A DNA stretch of 64,000 nt from Bacillus sp. FJAT-18017 (GCF_001278805.1 NZ_CP012602.1:2634001-2698000), one strand, 5' to 3'; shown: positions 1-8,417, counted from the first letter of the stretch. Notes: generated from the letters alone by a model not told the origin. Program-made: numbers and translations.

Positions 1-642
1 TTCTGTTTCTTGATAAAAAGGCAGTTCATAGTTTTGGACGTGGATACTTCCATCTGCAAAATCGATAAACAATTTCCATTCCCAATGCCCATTCAGCCTC
101 TTGGTGATCGGTACCCAGAACTCTATCTTTTTCCGTTCAAGTTCCTCAGCCATCTCATATATTTTCATAAACTCCTCGAAAGATGCTTGAACTGTGACAA
201 GGCCAGATAACCGTTCCAAGGCATCTTCTTTTATACTGATCTCCTTGAGAGCTTTAATTTCTTCCTCAGTGGCCTTACCTATAATCTCGCCATCCCTCGG
301 TTTGCGGTCATAAATGTTTGCCATGTTTTTTCTCTCCCCTTCTTTTTTTTCACCATACTCATTCATATCCGTTAGAAAAAGAACTCCATCATTTGATATG
401 TTATACCGATATTCTGTTGGTACTTTTACAGAAATATATGGACGGACAATGTCCCACGTTTCCAGTGCATGCTTCTGATATCGTTCAATCTGGCCATGGA
501 TATACACGAAATAACTTGGGAAAAGAGGCAGGATCTTAGTCCAGATCCTAAGCTTGATTTCAATAGAATATGATTTGGCTAAAAATTCATCCATGATATG
601 TTCTGGTACTTTTCCAATGATCGTCCCGTCTACAAGCTCCAT
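1..642 (-). CDS. Hypothetical protein, 3' end outside the window
   Basis: An open frame of 214 codons runs from an ATG at 642 off the left edge without a stop. The start follows a strong GAGGTGATGAGG ribosome binding site, so this is very likely a real gene. I do not recognise the family. The N-terminal part carries DGTIIGK at residues 5-11, and DGEIIGK recurs about 112 residues later, after an internal Met-Ala that itself has an AAGGGGAG site in front of it. Each part also ends in a similar acidic, aromatic stretch. This suggests two related domains of about 105 residues, or two coupled genes in one frame. No signal peptide or membrane segment is seen. Function unknown. Confidence 0.7.
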   Translation of the reverse strand, partial: MELVDGTIIGKVPEHIMDEFLAKSYSIEIKLRIWTKILPLFPSYFVYIHGQIERYQKHALETWDIVRPYISVKVPTEYRYNISNDGVLFLTDMNEYGEKKEGERKNMANIYDRKPRDGEIIGKATEEEIKALKEISIKEDALERLSGLVTVQASFEEFMKIYEMAEELERKKIEFWVPITKRLNGHWEWKLFIDFADGSIHVQNYELPFYQETE

Positions 643-744
643 ATATCCTCATCACCTCGGTTCAATTACTACCTCTATTCGCCATATTCATTCAAATTTC
701 CTGCGAATCATCCTCAAAATGGAAAATAAACCAGCAAATGAAAA

Positions 745-767
745 GCGCCATCCAAAAAGGATGGCGC
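745..767 (-). terminator. Rho-independent terminator of the SleB-like gene
   Basis: A perfect 9-bp stem (GCGCCATCC/GGATGGCGC) with an AAAAA loop is followed on the minus strand by TTTT. It lies about 50 bp past the stop of the cell-wall hydrolase gene and separates it from the next minus-strand gene. Confidence 0.8.
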
Positions 768-817
768 TCGGGTGTAGCTAATGTGATAGTTTCATGATGG
801 CATAGGCTTAAAGGCTC

Positions 818-1417
818 CTATTTTGCAAAACGGTGGTTGCCGATTGTAATGGTCGTTTCGCGGGAGAAGCCCCATTTTGAAACGGCTGTTTCCGGGTTGA
901 AGAAGAACAGGCTGCCATTGCCCTGGCCCTGGAATGCGAGAGCTTCGTTGACGGCGCGCTTTGCTTCAGCATCTGCCGGCTCGTTAATTGCGCCATCTTG
1001 TACTGGCGAGAATGCGTAATATCCGTTGGCAACTTCATTGATGACACCTTTTATCGTGTCAGGGAAATCTTCACTTGCGACACGGTTCAAGACAACGGTT
1101 GCGACTGCAACTTTACCTGCATAAGGCTCGCCTTTTGCTTCGGCATGGACAAGGCGGGCAAGCAGGTCTTTTTCAGCTGCTGTAATGCTAGAGTTCGGGA
1201 TTGTGAGATTTTTGCCGATCGGAAGCTGTGCGTTTTTAGCGTTATTGATTTTCATTAACTCTTTAATTGGAATACCGTATTTTACGGCGATTTTCCAGTA
1301 GGTTTCGCCTTTTTGTACTTTGTGGTTTGCTGCTGCATCAACTGGCGCAGCGTTTGTGAAAGCCGACATCGAAAGGATGAGCCCGGCTGCAAGTACTAGT
1401 TTGATAAACTTGTTCAT
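818..1417 (-). CDS. LysM and SleB/CwlJ-type cell wall hydrolase
   Basis: A secreted protein of about 199 residues. It has an N-terminal signal peptide (KLVLAAGLILSMSAFTNAA), one LysM peptidoglycan-binding module at about residues 33-75 (HKVQKGETYWKIA through LPIGKNLTIP), and a SleB/CwlJ hydrolase domain at about 85-199 with the conserved Glu region ARLVHAEAKGEPYAGKVAVA and the closing WGFSRE..IGNHRF. This layout resembles B. subtilis YkvT, a relative of the spore cortex-lytic enzyme SleB. Expected role: cleavage of spore cortex or cell-wall peptidoglycan. AGGAGG is 9 nt from the ATG at 1417 but only 3 nt from the in-frame ATG at 1423, so 1417 is chosen. Monocistronic, with its own terminator. 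Confidence 0.85.
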   Translation of the reverse strand: MNKFIKLVLAAGLILSMSAFTNAAPVDAAANHKVQKGETYWKIAVKYGIPIKELMKINNAKNAQLPIGKNLTIPNSSITAAEKDLLARLVHAEAKGEPYAGKVAVATVVLNRVASEDFPDTIKGVINEVANGYYAFSPVQDGAINEPADAEAKRAVNEALAFQGQGNGSLFFFNPETAVSKWGFSRETTITIGNHRFAK

Positions 1418-1774
1418 TTTCATTTTCCTCCTAGTAGTTTCAGTTTCGCTCTCTAAAGGCTAGGCTACCAGCTGTAACATTCCGTTTCATGCCCCAATTT
1501 TACCCAAAGTGCTGATGGCGTATCTAAGCTCTGTTGTGGCGGGAATTCTGCAAAAACCAGCCAAATCTTTCCGGAGCCGGTAAATCCCCCTGATTTAGAC
1601 TTCCTAGCTAAAAATTGGATGATAATTTACAAACTGTTTCATTCGCGTTACATCGGGTTTTTTAGTTAAATAAGTTAGTAACATGGAATAAAACAGGGTA
1701 AAGAATACTGACTGTAATGATTATAGATTCTTCCTGGACTGGTTAGAATTTTAAAGATATGGAGGCTGATGCGT
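1418..1774. other. Intergenic region between divergent genes
   Basis: About 360 bp separate the SleB-like gene from the CAP-domain gene. It must hold both promoters. AT-rich stretches are present near 1620-1750, but no -10/-35 pair stands out enough to call. I see no ORF with a ribosome binding site and no repeat. Confidence 0.5.
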
Positions 1775-2911
1775 ATGGGCCGATTGATTATGCTGATTGG
1801 GCTTGTGTTTTTAATAAATTTCTCGTGGCCGACAATTGAAGGCCACTTTAAGAACCCTGGAGATTCATTGAATCGGGTTCAAGCAGAAGTAACAACTCTT
1901 GCGGAAAATCCTGAAATCCGTGATGCAGCAGACAGATTTGCCGAGGCGTTCAGGCAGTTTATCGAGCAGGCCGGCATTCTTTTTGGAAAAATAACAGACG
2001 ATGTTCGTGACGAGACACAGTCAGCCCCTCCTGAAAAGGTTGACCTGCAGCAGCCTGAGCAATTGTTTTCGGTTTACAATATTGAGCTGGGCGACGCGAA
2101 GGCGGATGTTGAGAAGCGGTTGGGCAGCGAAAAGCGTTCAACTCTTAACGAATACGGTTTAAATTGGAATGTGTACCATAAGGATTATCAGCAGTTTGTG
2201 ATGGTCATGTATGATAAGGAAGATCGGGTTGCTGGATTGTATTCCGGCCAGGATTTAATTGCTTCAACAAACGGGATCGAGCGTGGCACAGCGAAGGATG
2301 CTGTCCGTGAAAAGCTCGGGACTCCGCTTCGGACGATCCAAAAAGGCGGAATCCACTACCGCCTGCAGCAACAAGAAGATTATGATATCTATTTTGAAGA
2401 CGGCGCGTATGTGACTGTTTTTTACGATAAGCACGAGGGCAATACAGTCACCGCCCTGCAGCTTGTCAGACAGGATGTTGAGGAAAAGAAGACAGATTTA
2501 TACGGCGATGCAAGCGGTGCATTGAAGGAAGGCTTTGAATATCAGCTGTTTGACTTGACGAATGCAACCCGCGTCAATCACAGACTGCCAATCTTGGAGT
2601 GGGATGACCATGTACGTGAAACGGCGAGGAAGCATAGTGCCGACATGGCAAAGAACAATTATTTCAGCCATACGAACCTTGATGGAGAATCCCCTTTCGA
2701 CAGGATGGAAGAAGATAATTTACGTTTTATGCTTGCCGGTGAAAACCTGGCGTACGGCCAGTTCAGCAGTATTTTTGCTCACGAGGGGCTGATGAATTCC
2801 AAAGGGCACCGTGAGAATATTTTAAAAAGCCAGTACGAGTTCCTTGGGGTAGGTGTCGCATTTAACGAGAAATCGCAGCCGTATTTCACGCAGAATTATT
2901 ATGCGGATTAA
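1775..2911 (+). CDS. CAP-domain protein, YlbC-like
   Basis: A protein of about 378 residues exported or anchored by an N-terminal hydrophobic segment (LIMLIGLVFLINFSWP). A CAP-associated N-terminal domain (about 90-230) is followed by a C-terminal CAP/SCP (PR-1 like) domain (about 255-378) with the usual pieces NATRVNHRLPILEWDD, HSADMA, HTNLDG, GENLAYG and GHRENIL. B. subtilis YlbC and YkwD have this type; the molecular role of bacterial CAP proteins is mostly unknown. GGAGG at 1761 is 9 nt from the ATG at 1775 but 3 nt from the in-frame ATG at 1769, so 1775 is preferred. The first 75 residues are closely mirrored by the short protein at 17027. Confidence 0.9.
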   Translation: MGRLIMLIGLVFLINFSWPTIEGHFKNPGDSLNRVQAEVTTLAENPEIRDAADRFAEAFRQFIEQAGILFGKITDDVRDETQSAPPEKVDLQQPEQLFSVYNIELGDAKADVEKRLGSEKRSTLNEYGLNWNVYHKDYQQFVMVMYDKEDRVAGLYSGQDLIASTNGIERGTAKDAVREKLGTPLRTIQKGGIHYRLQQQEDYDIYFEDGAYVTVFYDKHEGNTVTALQLVRQDVEEKKTDLYGDASGALKEGFEYQLFDLTNATRVNHRLPILEWDDHVRETARKHSADMAKNNYFSHTNLDGESPFDRMEEDNLRFMLAGENLAYGQFSSIFAHEGLMNSKGHRENILKSQYEFLGVGVAFNEKSQPYFTQNYYAD

Positions 2912-2917
2912 GTTTCG

Positions 2918-2947
2918 GAATCAGTTGCTTCGGGTCCGGGCAGACTA
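2918..2947 (+). promoter_or_regulatory. Candidate sigma-G-type promoter of the SASP gene
   Basis: GAATC, 18 bp, then CAGACTA resembles the forespore sigma-G pattern (GHATR, about 18 bp, CATNHTA) at a suitable distance before the SASP start at 3000. One -10 position departs from consensus. By family knowledge, SASP genes are transcribed by sigma-G. Confidence 0.45.
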
Positions 2948-2999
2948 AGGTTGGGCGAGCTTTGCGGCTTGCCCAATTCCTTCGTGGGGAGTGATCATC

Positions 3000-3194
3000 A
3001 TGGCTAGAAACAAACTAGTGGTTCCTGGTTCGGAGAACGCGCTGAATGGGATGAAAGAGGAAATCGCCAATGAGTTTGGAGTACAACTTGGTGCAGATAC
3101 GACCGCACGAGCGAACGGTTCGGTTGGGGGCGAAATGACGAAGCGTCTCGTCGCCCTTGGCGAACAAGCAATGCGAAATCGGCAGGGACAATAG
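3000..3194 (+). CDS. Alpha/beta-type small acid-soluble spore protein
   Basis: A 64-residue protein with the full alpha/beta SASP layout: the N-terminal GPR-type segment ([21 protein letters not shown]) and the second signature with [12 protein letters not shown]. These proteins coat spore DNA in the forespore, force it toward an A-like form, protect it from UV and heat, and are degraded by the GPR protease at germination. GGGGAGTG lies 8 nt before the ATG at 3000; an in-frame GTG at 2991 sits inside that ribosome binding site and is not used here. Single gene with its own terminator. Confidence 0.93.
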   Translation: MARNKLVVPGSENALNGMKEEIANEFGVQLGADTTARANGSVGGEMTKRLVALGEQAMRNRQGQ

Positions 3195-3218
3195 TCTGGT
3201 TGACGATTTTTGCAGGGA

Positions 3219-3252
3219 AAGCTGCCTGGCCATTGTGGCTGGGCAGCTTTTT
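3219..3252 (+). terminator. Rho-independent terminator of the SASP gene
   Basis: AAGCTGCC pairs with GGGCAGCTT around a G+C-rich inner stem and is followed by TTTTTT on the plus strand. Confidence 0.85.
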
Positions 3253-3289
3253 TGTGGTTTTGGCTTGGGTGTAAATGTTTCTGGATTGT

Positions 3290-3371
3290 GAAAACGTCCG
3301 ATATAATCTTTGAAGAGGGTGATAAATTTCAGAAACCGTCCGATAAAATTCCAAAACCGTCCGATAAAATT
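3290..3371. repeat. Phased short repeat, four copies at 21 bp
   Basis: The core CCGTCCGATAAAATT recurs with GATA at 3300, 3321, 3342 and 3363, an exact 21-bp step; the second copy is degenerate. It lies between the convergent SASP and acetyltransferase genes. The reverse complement of the core (TTTATCGG) matches the 20-bp-step repeat at 22654-22725. Confidence 0.8.
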
Positions 3372-3489
3372 GTGTCAAAGGTATAAAGTAACTCAGGGCA
3401 GCGTTTTAAGGAGGAAATAGTAACCGTTATTGATCCGTTTCCCGACAGCAACTAGCAAACCGGACATGAATTCCATGCCCGGCTTCCCC

Positions 3490-3990
3490 TTACAACTTTA
3501 ATTGATACGCTTTAACGATAATCCCGTCTTCGGCGGGCTCGAAATCGAATTCGGGTTGCCGCTCAAAGCCTAGTCCTTCGTACAGTTTCATGGCATCACT
3601 CATAAATGAGCCGGTATGCAGACCGATTGCAACGTGCCCTTTCGCTCTGGCACGCTTGATGCATTCAAGTACAAGAGCTTTCCCAACTCCTTTGCCACGA
3701 AAAGCCTTTTCAACAGCAAGCACACGAATTTCGGGGTGCGCCAGTTCATCCAGATGCCCTTCATATGCATCGCTTTTTGCAGGAAACAAGGCGACACTTC
3801 CGGCAATTTCTCCACCAAGCTCAGCGACAATCAGCTCGACTCCCTGCTGCTGATCCGCTTCAGATGAGATCGCCTTCTTCAGTGCTTTCCAATGGTCGGC
3901 AGGAATTTTATCGGAATGCTCCTCATAAGAAGCTAGCCGCTGTGCACGAATCAATGGCAATTCCTCTTTTTTCGCATCACGAATGTTCAT
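3490..3990 (-). CDS. GNAT-family N-acetyltransferase
   Basis: 166 residues with the GNAT fold: strand-forming ELIVAELGGEIAGSVALF, the acetyl-CoA pyrophosphate loop region VEKAFRGKGVGKALV (Q/RxxGxG/A type, about residues 95-110), and the C-terminal MKLYEGLGFE motif. It transfers an acetyl group from acetyl-CoA to an unknown small molecule or protein amine. Its ATG shares one base with the stop codon of the upstream glutathionyl-hydroquinone-reductase-like gene (TAATG), so the two are translationally coupled and probably one operon. Confidence 0.85.
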   Translation of the reverse strand: MNIRDAKKEELPLIRAQRLASYEEHSDKIPADHWKALKKAISSEADQQQGVELIVAELGGEIAGSVALFPAKSDAYEGHLDELAHPEIRVLAVEKAFRGKGVGKALVLECIKRARAKGHVAIGLHTGSFMSDAMKLYEGLGFERQPEFDFEPAEDGIIVKAYQLKL

Positions 3991-4982
3991 TAGTCCTCGC
4001 TCCCCGGTACCAGGAATTTTTGACGCTTTCCGCTGATTGCTTCACGGCCATGCTTCGTAACCAGGCCGCTCAAATCTGGCCCTTTTGGCAAAATGCCTTT
4101 CGATTTTTGGTCATCAGCCGCAATATGGTTAGAAAGATGGTAATGCACCTTGATAGCATGGAAATCGGTCGTATCGCCAAATCCCGGAGTTTGATACAAG
4201 TCGCGCAAGTATCCCCAAAGGTTTGGGAAATCAACTATGCGGTTGCGGTTTGTTTTAAAAGCGGCATAATAGGCAGCATCAAAGCGCACCAGCGTTGAAT
4301 AGAGGCGGACATCGGAATCGGTTATGAAGTCGCCAAATAGGAACCGGCGCGAACTTAACCGTTCCTCAAGCTCGTCCAGCCGGGCAAATAACGTATCAAA
4401 AGCCTGCTCATATGCCTCCTGGGACTTGGCAAAGCCGCACTTGTAAACCCCATTGTTCACTTCATGAAAAATAACATCGTTCAAGGTATCAATATCTTCC
4501 CGCAGGTGCTTTGGATACAAATCCGGAGCATTTTCCTTATGGAAAGGTACCCAAGCCGTTTCAAAATAGTTCGTTAACCGGAAATAATCATTATTGACTA
4601 CCTTCCGTTCTTTGACATCTATAACGACCGGAACAGTCGGCCTTCCGGAATAATCCTGGTCGGTTTCCAAATAGATCTCACTCATATATTTGATGCCTAG
4701 AACCGGGTCAACTCCGCCTTTATCCAGTGAAAACTCCCAATCGACATGCGGAAGCCTTGGCCTCATCGGGCTTGCAGTCCCGAGACTGATCACATTTTCG
4801 AGCCCGAGCACACTTCTGACAATGACGGACCGGTGCGCCCATGGGCAGACCGCAGACCAAAGCAACCGATACCGCCCCGCTTCAACTGGCAGCTCGCCCT
4901 CCCCATGGCCAAATGGAGTCGTAAATCTATTTCCCTGTCTCTTAAATGAGCCGTCCTTGCTAATTTCAGCCGACTTTTCCAT
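3990..4982 (-). CDS. Xi-class glutathione S-transferase / glutathionyl-hydroquinone reductase-like (YqjG/ECM4 family)
   Basis: 330 residues with the thioredoxin-like N-terminal domain containing the catalytic Cys motif SAVCPWAHR, the IGRPTVP-type segment SGRPTVPVVID, and the all-helical C-terminal domain with FGDFITDSDVRLYSTLVRFD. The family reduces glutathionyl-quinones or other S-conjugates. Most Bacillaceae use bacillithiol rather than glutathione, so the physiological thiol is probably bacillithiol (inference). The start follows GGGGGATGTT. An inverted repeat at 5003-5021, just upstream, could be its operator. The GNAT gene follows directly. Confidence 0.88.
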   Translation of the reverse strand: MEKSAEISKDGSFKRQGNRFTTPFGHGEGELPVEAGRYRLLWSAVCPWAHRSVIVRSVLGLENVISLGTASPMRPRLPHVDWEFSLDKGGVDPVLGIKYMSEIYLETDQDYSGRPTVPVVIDVKERKVVNNDYFRLTNYFETAWVPFHKENAPDLYPKHLREDIDTLNDVIFHEVNNGVYKCGFAKSQEAYEQAFDTLFARLDELEERLSSRRFLFGDFITDSDVRLYSTLVRFDAAYYAAFKTNRNRIVDFPNLWGYLRDLYQTPGFGDTTDFHAIKVHYHLSNHIAADDQKSKGILPKGPDLSGLVTKHGREAISGKRQKFLVPGSED

Positions 4983-5002
4983 TCCAACATCCCCCTAGGT
5001 TA

Positions 5003-5021
5003 AAAACTATGTAGTAGTTTT
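5003..5021. promoter_or_regulatory. Perfect inverted repeat upstream of the quinone-reductase-like gene
   Basis: AAAACTA-TGTAG-TAGTTTT is a 7-bp perfect inverted repeat with a 5-bp spacer. It lies about 20-40 bp before the start at 4982 and directly downstream of a TATAAT-like box read on the minus strand. This is the position expected of a repressor operator, plausibly of a MarR/DUF24 thiol or quinone sensor (inference). Confidence 0.45.
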
Positions 5022-5076
5022 ATATTATATTAATCCGATAGGAATTTAAAATTAAATGGTTTTTATACAAAAAACC

Positions 5077-5172
5077 AATTCGAATCAGCGGGTGACTGCC
5101 TGTCCAGAAAATTAATTCAGCGGTTTTTTTAGTAATTCGAACAGTTTTTATAATAATTCAGCGGTTTTAAAA
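5077..5172. repeat. Phased short repeat with AATTCAGCGG core
   Basis: AATTCAGCGGTTTT-like units start at 5114, 5134 (as AATTCGAACAG) and 5155, steps of 20 and 21 bp, with a further partial copy (AATTCGAATCAGCGG) at 5077. It sits between the divergent quinone-reductase-like and HXXEE genes. Confidence 0.7.
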
Positions 5173-5257
5173 TTATATCTTCAAGTGCGGAATATTCAGA
5201 AAACAACTCGACCAATTGATCAATTTCCCGTTGTTTTTTGGTAGAGAATTTTTGCAT
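5129..5257 (-). CDS. Possible small ORF of 42 codons
   Basis: ATG at 5257 follows GAAGGAAAGTGG and opens a 42-residue frame beginning MQKFSTKKQREIDQLVELFS, predicted helical and charged. Its last third runs through the AATTCAGCGG repeats. It could be a small gene, or the remnant 5' end of a longer gene later overwritten by repeats. No family recognised. Confidence 0.25.
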   Translation of the reverse strand: MQKFSTKKQREIDQLVELFSEYSALEDIILKPLNYYKNCSNY

Positions 5258-5463
5258 AGGTCCACTTTCCTTCAGGTTATGTTATATTATTTTTTAAAAC
5301 GGAGGAAAAAAATGGTTGGATTTTTGATAATTGTTTGTGAAGTGTTGTTTTGGATTATGGTATAGTAAAGCGTTTGTGATGTCGCTTTGGGGTATTGTCT
5401 TGGCGATCGATTTCCTTATTTCCCCGTTCCCTCGAAAAACTCAAAAGCCAATTGTGGGGTAGG

Positions 5464-6006
5464 ATGAACATGCTATATTTTATAAATGATAATATTAGTA
5501 TGATAACGCTTATTTGGCTTTTTCCGGTTATCTTCATGCTACATGATTTCGAGGAAATCATTTTTGTAGAGTCGTGGTTCAAGAAAAATTACTATAAGGT
5601 CCGACCCCGGGTTCCCGCATCTATGCTAAAAACCTTTGAGAAAATGTCCACAGTCACCTCGGCTAGATTTTCCATCCCGGTTCTATTTCAACTTGTCATC
5701 TATATACCTGGCTGTTATCTCGCCGCTGAACAAAACATGTATGGGATGTTCATCGGTTTCACCGTCCTGTTTTTCTTGCACTTATTTATGCATATCGGCC
5801 AGTCGGTATTTTTAAACATGTATGCGCTCGGGACTGGAACTTCGCTACTTGTACTCCCATATTTCATTTACTTGTTTTATCGATTATTTTCAGAGGACAT
5901 CTTAGTGTTCTCCGACTTGCTCTTCTCCTTGCCATTCGGATTATTGCAGGCTGCGGCCCTTTTTGGGGGCCATGCAATTGCGCCTAAGATTCTTTCAGAA
6001 AAATAA
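5464..6006 (+). CDS. HXXEE-domain membrane protein
   Basis: About 180 residues with roughly five hydrophobic segments. The defining HXXEE motif is present as HDFEE in the first membrane segment (LFPVIFMLHDFEEIIFVESW), followed by a conserved helical core with LFMHIGQSV and a C-terminal GGHAIAPKIL. The family is widespread in Firmicutes, of unknown function, and is thought to be an integral membrane enzyme or transporter because of the conserved charged residues within the bilayer. The start is set at the ATG at 5464 after GTGGGGTAGG; ATG 5470 is possible. A long bidirectional terminator follows immediately. Confidence 0.75.
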   Translation: MNMLYFINDNISMITLIWLFPVIFMLHDFEEIIFVESWFKKNYYKVRPRVPASMLKTFEKMSTVTSARFSIPVLFQLVIYIPGCYLAAEQNMYGMFIGFTVLFFLHLFMHIGQSVFLNMYALGTGTSLLVLPYFIYLFYRLFSEDILVFSDLLFSLPFGLLQAAALFGGHAIAPKILSEK

Positions 6007-6040
6007 TAATCCTTCAGGTTCGAAGTCCTGAAGGATTATT
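6005..6040. terminator. Bidirectional terminator
   Basis: AATAATCCTTCAGG and CCTGAAGGATTATT form a perfect 14-bp stem with an 8-nt loop between the convergent HXXEE and FMN-reductase genes. Its left arm overlaps the HXXEE stop codon. Confidence 0.85.
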
Positions 6041-6046
6041 TCCATT

Positions 6047-6586
6047 CTATGCTTTTGCAAAATCAATAAAACGCTCAACGACTTCATCAATGAATCCTAG
6101 CGTAGCTTCGTCAACCAGCCTGCCATCCTTAAACTTCGCAAATGCTTGTGTTATTAAGATCTCGTTGCCTGCAGGCTGCAGTACTCGCGCCTGAAGACCA
6201 GGGCTAGAAAGGATTTGCCGTAAATGCTGCTGGGCGCGGATAGTCCCCATCACACCAGGTGTAGCACCGGCAATTAGCACAGGCTTATTTTTCAATACAA
6301 AATCGACACGTGATAGCCAGTCGAGAGCATTTTTCAGAACACCCGGCACAGACCAGTTGTATTCCGGAGTAACAATCAAGACAGCATCAGCATTAAGTAT
6401 CTCCTGCTTAAAGCGTTTAACTTCTTCACTTGGATCAAGCTCCTGATCCTGATCATAAAATGGCAGCCCGGCGATTTCCACGACAGAAATGTCTAGTTTA
6501 TCGCTATATCGCTCGCGAAGTGTTTCAACCAGCTGCAAATTCAAAGATTCTTTTCTAACACTGCCTACAAGTGCTGCAATTTTCAT
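6047..6586 (-). CDS. NADPH-dependent FMN reductase (ChrR/YieF-type)
   Basis: 179 residues with a flavodoxin-like fold: AALVGSVRKESLN for the FMN phosphate loop, TPEYNWSVPGVLKNALDWLSR for the FMN isoalloxazine region, and the GATPGVMGTIRAQQHLR helix. The family reduces flavins, quinones, azo dyes or chromate with NADPH and protects against quinone redox cycling. GGGGG directly abuts the ATG at 6592 but is 6 nt before the ATG at 6586, so the shorter form (MKIAALVG) is chosen. Single gene. Confidence 0.9.
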   Translation of the reverse strand: MKIAALVGSVRKESLNLQLVETLRERYSDKLDISVVEIAGLPFYDQDQELDPSEEVKRFKQEILNADAVLIVTPEYNWSVPGVLKNALDWLSRVDFVLKNKPVLIAGATPGVMGTIRAQQHLRQILSSPGLQARVLQPAGNEILITQAFAKFKDGRLVDEATLGFIDEVVERFIDFAKA

Positions 6587-6757
6587 GGTCATCCCCCGTT
6601 ATGTATATATTTTCTAAACAAAGTTATTCTACTCTAACAAATTTTTAACTTCAAATGTCCTGTTTGAAAATATGTAAATTTCAGAAATCATTAAGGGGAA
6701 CAATCGAGTGCATTTGATTCAGCACGCGATAAGCTTTATTAAAATAGGAATCAGAAA

Positions 6758-7519
6758 TTAGATGATAAATCCGCTATACACCATTCCAATATTAATTACG
6801 AAATGAAAAATAATACTTGGATAAATACTGTTTGTTTTAAGTGTGATTAACGCATAAATGACCCCTGCAATTGAAATTAGTAGACTGAGAGGTAGTGAAA
6901 AACCAATTGAGAGATGGAGAAGTCCAAAACCAATACTGGTAACGGCAATAGCATACCCTGTGGATGTATATTCTTTAAGACTCGAAAGCAGCGTCCCCCT
7001 CCAAATAACTTCCTCAAAAGCAGCATTAATAAGAGAAAAAAATAGACCAAACAAAACTAGAGAATGAGTAAACTCTATATCCTTTTGAACGATAAAAATC
7101 GCATATATAACTACGTTGACAACAATTCCAATCAGCCAAAACCAAAACATATCAACTTTATGAAATGGTAAGACGATAGGATTTTTCCAATCAGCCTTTT
7201 GATTGTACCAAGACATCTTCTTATTGAAATAAAGATGGTTAAAAACAATTCCTAAAATAATAAAAACAAGAGAAAGACGATTAAAAATAATTTTAAATTC
7301 CTTTGAAATGTTCATCGTTCCAATGAACTCATTTGATAACGAAAACAAGACAAAACCAATTAGAAACGATAACAGTACGGATGTAACGAAACGTTTTTCT
7401 TTATTAGCAAATAACAAAATCATTAATCCGAGAAATACAAATAAGGATAATACTACTTGTACGTAAGAAATAGAAACAATCGCAAGAAAAAATAAAGCCG
7501 CAATTATTACTAACAACAA
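6758..7519 (-). CDS. CPBP-family intramembrane metalloprotease
   Basis: 253 residues, about seven to eight membrane segments, with the CPBP (CAAX protease and bacteriocin-processing, Abi) motifs: EEVIWRG (Glu-Glu-x3-Arg), FGLLHLSIGF with its catalytic His, and the final FHFVINIG. Such enzymes cut substrates in the membrane; in bacteria roles include peptide or bacteriocin processing and self-immunity. The likely start is TTG, with AGGAGGA just upstream; no ATG is available in frame. The next upstream gene ends 65 bp away, on the same strand. Confidence 0.82.
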   Translation of the reverse strand: MLLVIIAALFFLAIVSISYVQVVLSLFVFLGLMILLFANKEKRFVTSVLLSFLIGFVLFSLSNEFIGTMNISKEFKIIFNRLSLVFIILGIVFNHLYFNKKMSWYNQKADWKNPIVLPFHKVDMFWFWLIGIVVNVVIYAIFIVQKDIEFTHSLVLFGLFFSLINAAFEEVIWRGTLLSSLKEYTSTGYAIAVTSIGFGLLHLSIGFSLPLSLLISIAGVIYALITLKTNSIYPSIIFHFVINIGMVYSGFII

Positions 7520-7584
7520 AATCCTCCTCTCCCCTTTTAAACAAACGTATGATTTTTTCCAACCATATGGACCAAAAAAACAAG

Positions 7585-8307
7585 TTATTTTCCTGTCTTA
7601 ATTGCTGCTTCACTTATGATCAAAGCTAGTCTCAATCTCCCTAGCCATTTTTCAGAATTACTCAGAACCCTGTTTAATCCATTAATATCTTCGTGATATT
7701 CTAAACCCTCAACCGCAGCATAAACCACCTTCAATTTTGCAATCCTGTGAGCAATCATTGCCCATTCAGAATCAGTCATTTTTTCGCACGAATATTTATT
7801 AATATATTCAGCGGCTTTTCTTGAAAATGAACAGGAGCCAGCAGTAATGTCTAAGTCCATACCTAGTTCGAGGGAACAAATTTTATTTGTTATTTTCTCA
7901 GTCTCCACCCATTCGGGCGGATGCGTATTCATAGCTCTTTCAGTTCGGCCCAAAATGAGATAATCGTGATTAGGGATGGCAGAAACAATCGTTCTTAGTT
8001 CTTGTAAATGATTTGCACCCCAGGTTAAAAGCCTGTCAAAATCACAGTAATGGTAATAGTCACTTTCTCCGTTTAGTCCAAAATCCACCACTTCTCTTCT
8101 TGCCTCGGCCGCGCCTTTTTTAGGAATAATTTTTAAAGTAAACTTGCTGTTTTCCATTTCCTTGATGAACTCAATTGAAGATTCTTCACTGATGGTTAAA
8201 AACAATTCTCCATAAATATCTTCTAGTTCTCTTTGAAGTTCATTGAATACCCTTATGTTTTTTCCATCCGGATCATGAGTAACTGTTAAGAGGCCTATTT
8301 TAGGCAA
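7585..8307 (-). CDS. Glycosyltransferase-like protein (GT-A type suspected)
   Basis: About 240 residues. It opens with a beta-strand and loop (PKIGLLTVTHDPDGKN) typical of nucleotide-sugar-binding folds. It has DYYHYCDFDRLLTW, which could be a DxD metal-binding motif, then YLILGRTERAMNTHPPEW and a Cys/His-rich C-terminal third. I do not recognise a precise family; a retaining or inverting GT-A enzyme is the best guess. The listed frame could start at GTG 8316, but GAGGTGG lies only properly spaced to the TTG at 8307, which is used here. Confidence 0.55.
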   Translation of the reverse strand: MPKIGLLTVTHDPDGKNIRVFNELQRELEDIYGELFLTISEESSIEFIKEMENSKFTLKIIPKKGAAEARREVVDFGLNGESDYYHYCDFDRLLTWGANHLQELRTIVSAIPNHDYLILGRTERAMNTHPPEWVETEKITNKICSLELGMDLDITAGSCSFSRKAAEYINKYSCEKMTDSEWAMIAHRIAKLKVVYAAVEGLEYHEDINGLNRVLSNSEKWLGRLRLALIISEAAIKTGK

Positions 8308-8382
8308 ATCTTCCACCTCATAAATTGATTTTGAATAAAAAAATCCATATTAAACCAGACGTGTTGAATATAAGATTCGACA

Positions 8383-8417
8383 AAACAGGACGTTATCCTT
8401 CTAGAATAACGTCCTGT
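8383..8417 (-). terminator. Terminator between ycgT-like and glycosyltransferase-like genes
   Basis: AACAGGACGTTAT pairs with ATAACGTCCTGTT around CCTTCTAGA. On the minus strand it is followed by TTTTG. It lies about 165 bp past the stop of the ycgT-like gene. Confidence 0.75.

Noticed and set aside
318..539. 73-codon plus-strand frame near the left edge
   Set aside because: Antisense to the 214-codon open frame at 1-642, which has a strong ribosome binding site.
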